This document shows positions 62,098-64,000 of a stretch of 64,000 nt of DNA, piece by piece. Within the stretch, counting starts at the first letter, position 1. The number at the start of each line of letters is the position of its first letter. This stretch comes from Rhizosphaericola mali (GTDB lineage Bacteria > Bacteroidota > Bacteroidia > Chitinophagales > Chitinophagaceae), in contig NZ_CP044016.1 of the NCBI RefSeq assembly GCF_004337365.2, positions 1,488,001 to 1,552,000 of the forward strand, read 5' to 3'. Below the pieces are notes generated by a model. The model ran no database searches. It was not told the origin of the DNA and saw only the letters and a list, made by a program, of their open reading frames with translations. The position numbers and the translations under genes were made by a program.

Positions 62098-63231
62098 CTA
62101 TTTATCTTCCGAAAGTATTACCAAATCTACATGCATTTTAGACAGTTGACGTAAGATTTTATTAAAAATACTGGTAGCCAATATTATTTTTAAAATATTC
62201 AAATGCGGTTTTCCCATACAAACCGTCGTAATCTTGTTTAAATCGACTTGTTTCAAAATCGCATCTGCTACGCTGGCGCTTTTTTCCCTAACGACATTAG
62301 CACCTAGTTCTGTAGCCAATTTATAGTTGTTGATTAAGTGACGTTGTTTATCCAAGGCAATTTTATCTTGACTTTCTTTTGGCGTTTCTACATACAAAAC
62401 AAACCAATCCGCACTATAATAACTAGCAAAACGAGCGCCTTTTCGAATGAGATTTCGTGCTATTTTTTCATTACTACTGATACAAATCAAAAAACGTTCT
62501 TGTCTAAATTGATTTTGGCGCAGCACTTCTTTATCCACCTTATGCGTCACGTGCACTGCTACTTCCTTCAAAGCTAATTCACGCAATTGCAAAATATGAT
62601 CACTTTGAAAAAAATTCTGCAAAGCCGTTTGTATCTTGTCTTGTGGATAGATTTTGCCTTCTTTAAGACGTGTAATTAATTCGTCAGCTGGAAGGTCAAT
62701 ATTCACCACATCATCTGCCATCGCAATTACCTTATCAGGTACACGCTCTTGCACTTCGATATGTGTAATTTTTTTTATTTCCTCGTTTAGACTTTCGATA
62801 TGTTGGATATTCAGCGCACTGATAACATTGATACCCGAATCCAAAATTTCCATTATATCTTGCCAACGTTTTTCATTTTTACTACCCTCTATGTTCGTAT
62901 GCGCCAGCTCATCCACCAATACAATTTCAGGACGCAAATTCAGTACGGCTTGCAAGTTCAGCTCTTCCAATTCTTTTCCTTTGTAAAAAATAGTTCTCCG
63001 AGGAATCACGGGCAACCCATTTAACAAAGCCGCTGTTTCCATTCGGTTATGCGTTTCCACATAACCCACTTGTACATCAATACTATTTCGCAAGAGTGCA
63101 TGTGCTTCTTGTAACATACGGAAAGTCTTACCTACACCAGCACTCATGCCGATGTAGATTTTAAATTTTCCACGCCTAGATTTTTGGATTAAGTCTAAAA
63201 AATAAGCTGCACTATGAGGCTCTGCTATCAT
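62098..63231 (-). CDS. kdpD: KdpD-type sensor protein, kinase domain absent
   Basis: 377 residues containing only the cytoplasmic sensor part of KdpD: the KdpD domain with Walker A IGMSAGVGKTFRM (28-36 core) and LVDELAHTN, a short linker, and a universal-stress-protein domain (LICISSNEKIARNLIRKGAR, with ATSIFNKILRQLSKMHVDLV at the end). E. coli KdpD (894 residues) continues into four TM helices and a kinase; here those functions are supplied by the next gene. It senses potassium or turgor status. It begins 35 bases after the porin gene and shares its strand. Confidence 0.92.
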   Translation of the reverse strand: MIAEPHSAAYFLDLIQKSRRGKFKIYIGMSAGVGKTFRMLQEAHALLRNSIDVQVGYVETHNRMETAALLNGLPVIPRRTIFYKGKELEELNLQAVLNLRPEIVLVDELAHTNIEGSKNEKRWQDIMEILDSGINVISALNIQHIESLNEEIKKITHIEVQERVPDKVIAMADDVVNIDLPADELITRLKEGKIYPQDKIQTALQNFFQSDHILQLRELALKEVAVHVTHKVDKEVLRQNQFRQERFLICISSNEKIARNLIRKGARFASYYSADWFVLYVETPKESQDKIALDKQRHLINNYKLATELGANVVREKSASVADAILKQVDLNKITTVCMGKPHLNILKIILATSIFNKILRQLSKMHVDLVILSEDK

Positions 63232-63266
63232 GGTTGTTATTTCAAATTGTTTTGACTATAAGAAGA

Positions 63267-64000
63267 CTAGAATCTAACTATCATGTCCATTGAAAATGTG
63301 AATTGATGACCTTTTGGATCACTGCTGTTTGCATCATAAGGTTTTGTTTTTACATAGTCCTCCCCAATCAAACTAAAAGTCGAATTCCAATCATATCGTA
63401 TTTCTGGCCTTATCTGAATCCATTTTGTAAAAAAATAATTAAGTCCAAATGTATGACTAAAATAACTTGTTTTTACACCCGTTTGTTCCCCTTGAGGATC
63501 TTCGAAAAAATCATTTCTTAATGATAAAAAGGCTTTTGGTGAAAGTAACATTTGTGTATAGTTGACAAAACCAATCTGTCTGCTGACACCCGGAATAAAT
63601 GCGCCAGGACCACCACCTGCATCATAACGAATAGGACCGAAACTAGGAGAACCACCCGTATATGCATCTCGCTGCCATTGATAATATGCCTCCGTCATCA
63701 TGTGAAAGGTACTATCAAAGCGATGGCTCCATGTAATAGCAATATGTTGTTTATTGTCATGATAGTTTTTATATTTTCCACTACCCAAAGAGTTGATACC
63801 GCCCCATAAGGAATTATTGTTATTTTCAGAGACCCAACGGAGTAATAGTTGTCCATTCAACTGTGCAGATTTGTCCCAAGCAGCCATATCGCTTCCGCCA
63901 TGTATGCCCGCCACCAATTGCACTCTTTTTGATAGTTTGAAATTGGCTTGCACACCCGTGAAGGTATATGGATCGTATGAAAACATAACCGAATGTGTAT
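63267..64000 (-). CDS. outer-membrane porin of the Kdp locus, N-terminus beyond the window
   Basis: At least 244 residues, open at the right edge, so the true start is outside. Beta-barrel pattern of the OmpL-like porin-2 family: YTFTGVQANFKLSKRVQLVA, RWVSENNNNSLWGGINSLGS, FGLNYFFTKWIQIRPEIRYD, and a C-terminal QFTFSMDMIVRF with terminal Phe. Porins of this type are commonly found between kdpC and kdpD in Bacteroidota, probably assisting ion entry across the outer membrane. kdpABC is expected further right. The family call is from motif and context. Confidence 0.8.
   Translation of the reverse strand, partial: THSVMFSYDPYTFTGVQANFKLSKRVQLVAGIHGGSDMAAWDKSAQLNGQLLLRWVSENNNNSLWGGINSLGSGKYKNYHDNKQHIAITWSHRFDSTFHMMTEAYYQWQRDAYTGGSPSFGPIRYDAGGGPGAFIPGVSRQIGFVNYTQMLLSPKAFLSLRNDFFEDPQGEQTGVKTSYFSHTFGLNYFFTKWIQIRPEIRYDWNSTFSLIGEDYVKTKPYDANSSDPKGHQFTFSMDMIVRF

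Noticed and set aside
1-64000. CRISPR arrays, tRNA and rRNA genes
   Set aside because: No regularly spaced repeats with unique spacers, no cloverleaf-like stretch and no rRNA-like sequence was noticed on either strand.

Overview
The window looks like a chromosomal segment of a low-GC member of the Bacteroidota, probably a Chitinophagaceae or Sphingobacteriaceae relative. This is inferred from an ECF sigma / FecR / SusC / SusD locus with an STN domain on the SusC protein, a KdpD split into separate sensor and kinase genes beside an outer-membrane porin, strong AT bias, almost no Shine-Dalgarno sequences, and IS21, IS3 and IS982 elements. No rRNA, tRNA or CRISPR array was seen.

Layout. (1) 0-5 kb is eroded: remnants of an epimerase, a 3-hydroxyacyl-CoA dehydrogenase and small unknown genes, a possible structured RNA with a terminator, then an intact large-subunit catalase (katE) and a truncated DUF2383-type gene. 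(2) 5.1-8.9 kb is an IS21-family element abutting a truncated IS3-family element. (3) 9-18 kb holds a frameshifted NYN/OST-HTH gene, osmC, an aldo/keto reductase, a lipocalin, remnants of GH76 and HxlR genes, an esterase gene split by an IS982-family element with an 8-bp target duplication, then an AraC regulator and an epoxide-hydrolase-like protein. (4) 18-28.7 kb is rich in regulators and redox enzymes: a tandem Crp-SDR / Crp-SDR array, an amidase facing a near-perfect CRP-type palindrome, two more Crp/Fnr regulators, and a compact operon of ArsR, Old Yellow Enzyme, luciferase-like flavoenzyme and two SnoaL-like proteins. (5) 29-31.6 kb is a decayed IS3-family element and an AraC fragment enclosed by 73-bp inverted repeats that resemble an IS21 end and abut a 21-codon remnant of a Crp gene. 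(6) 31.8-40.4 kb contains three AraC/SDR modules, HxlR plus nitroreductase with tandem repeats between them, a VOC protein and an aldo/keto reductase. (7) 40.7-41.9 kb is a second, also broken IS982 copy next to a gene remnant. (8) 42-47.5 kb is a complete tripartite RND efflux operon (TolC, adaptor, pump). (9) 47.8-60 kb has a small barrel protein and a seven-gene nutrient-uptake locus (ECF sigma, FecR, SusC, SusD, TlpA-like, alpha/beta hydrolase, aspartic protease). (10) 60.2-64 kb is the downstream part of a Kdp potassium locus (porin, KdpD sensor, histidine kinase); kdpABC would lie beyond the right edge.

How it fits together. The left two thirds is accessory DNA: small NAD(P)H- or flavin-dependent reductases paired with local regulators, the pattern expected of responses to electrophiles, quinones or xenobiotics, repeatedly duplicated and partly inactivated by IS insertion and frameshifts. 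The right third is orderly and operonic: export of toxic compounds, TonB-dependent uptake coupled to trans-envelope signalling with linked hydrolases, and potassium sensing. Many frameshifts in the left part fall in homopolymer runs, so some broken genes may be assembly errors rather than real pseudogenes.
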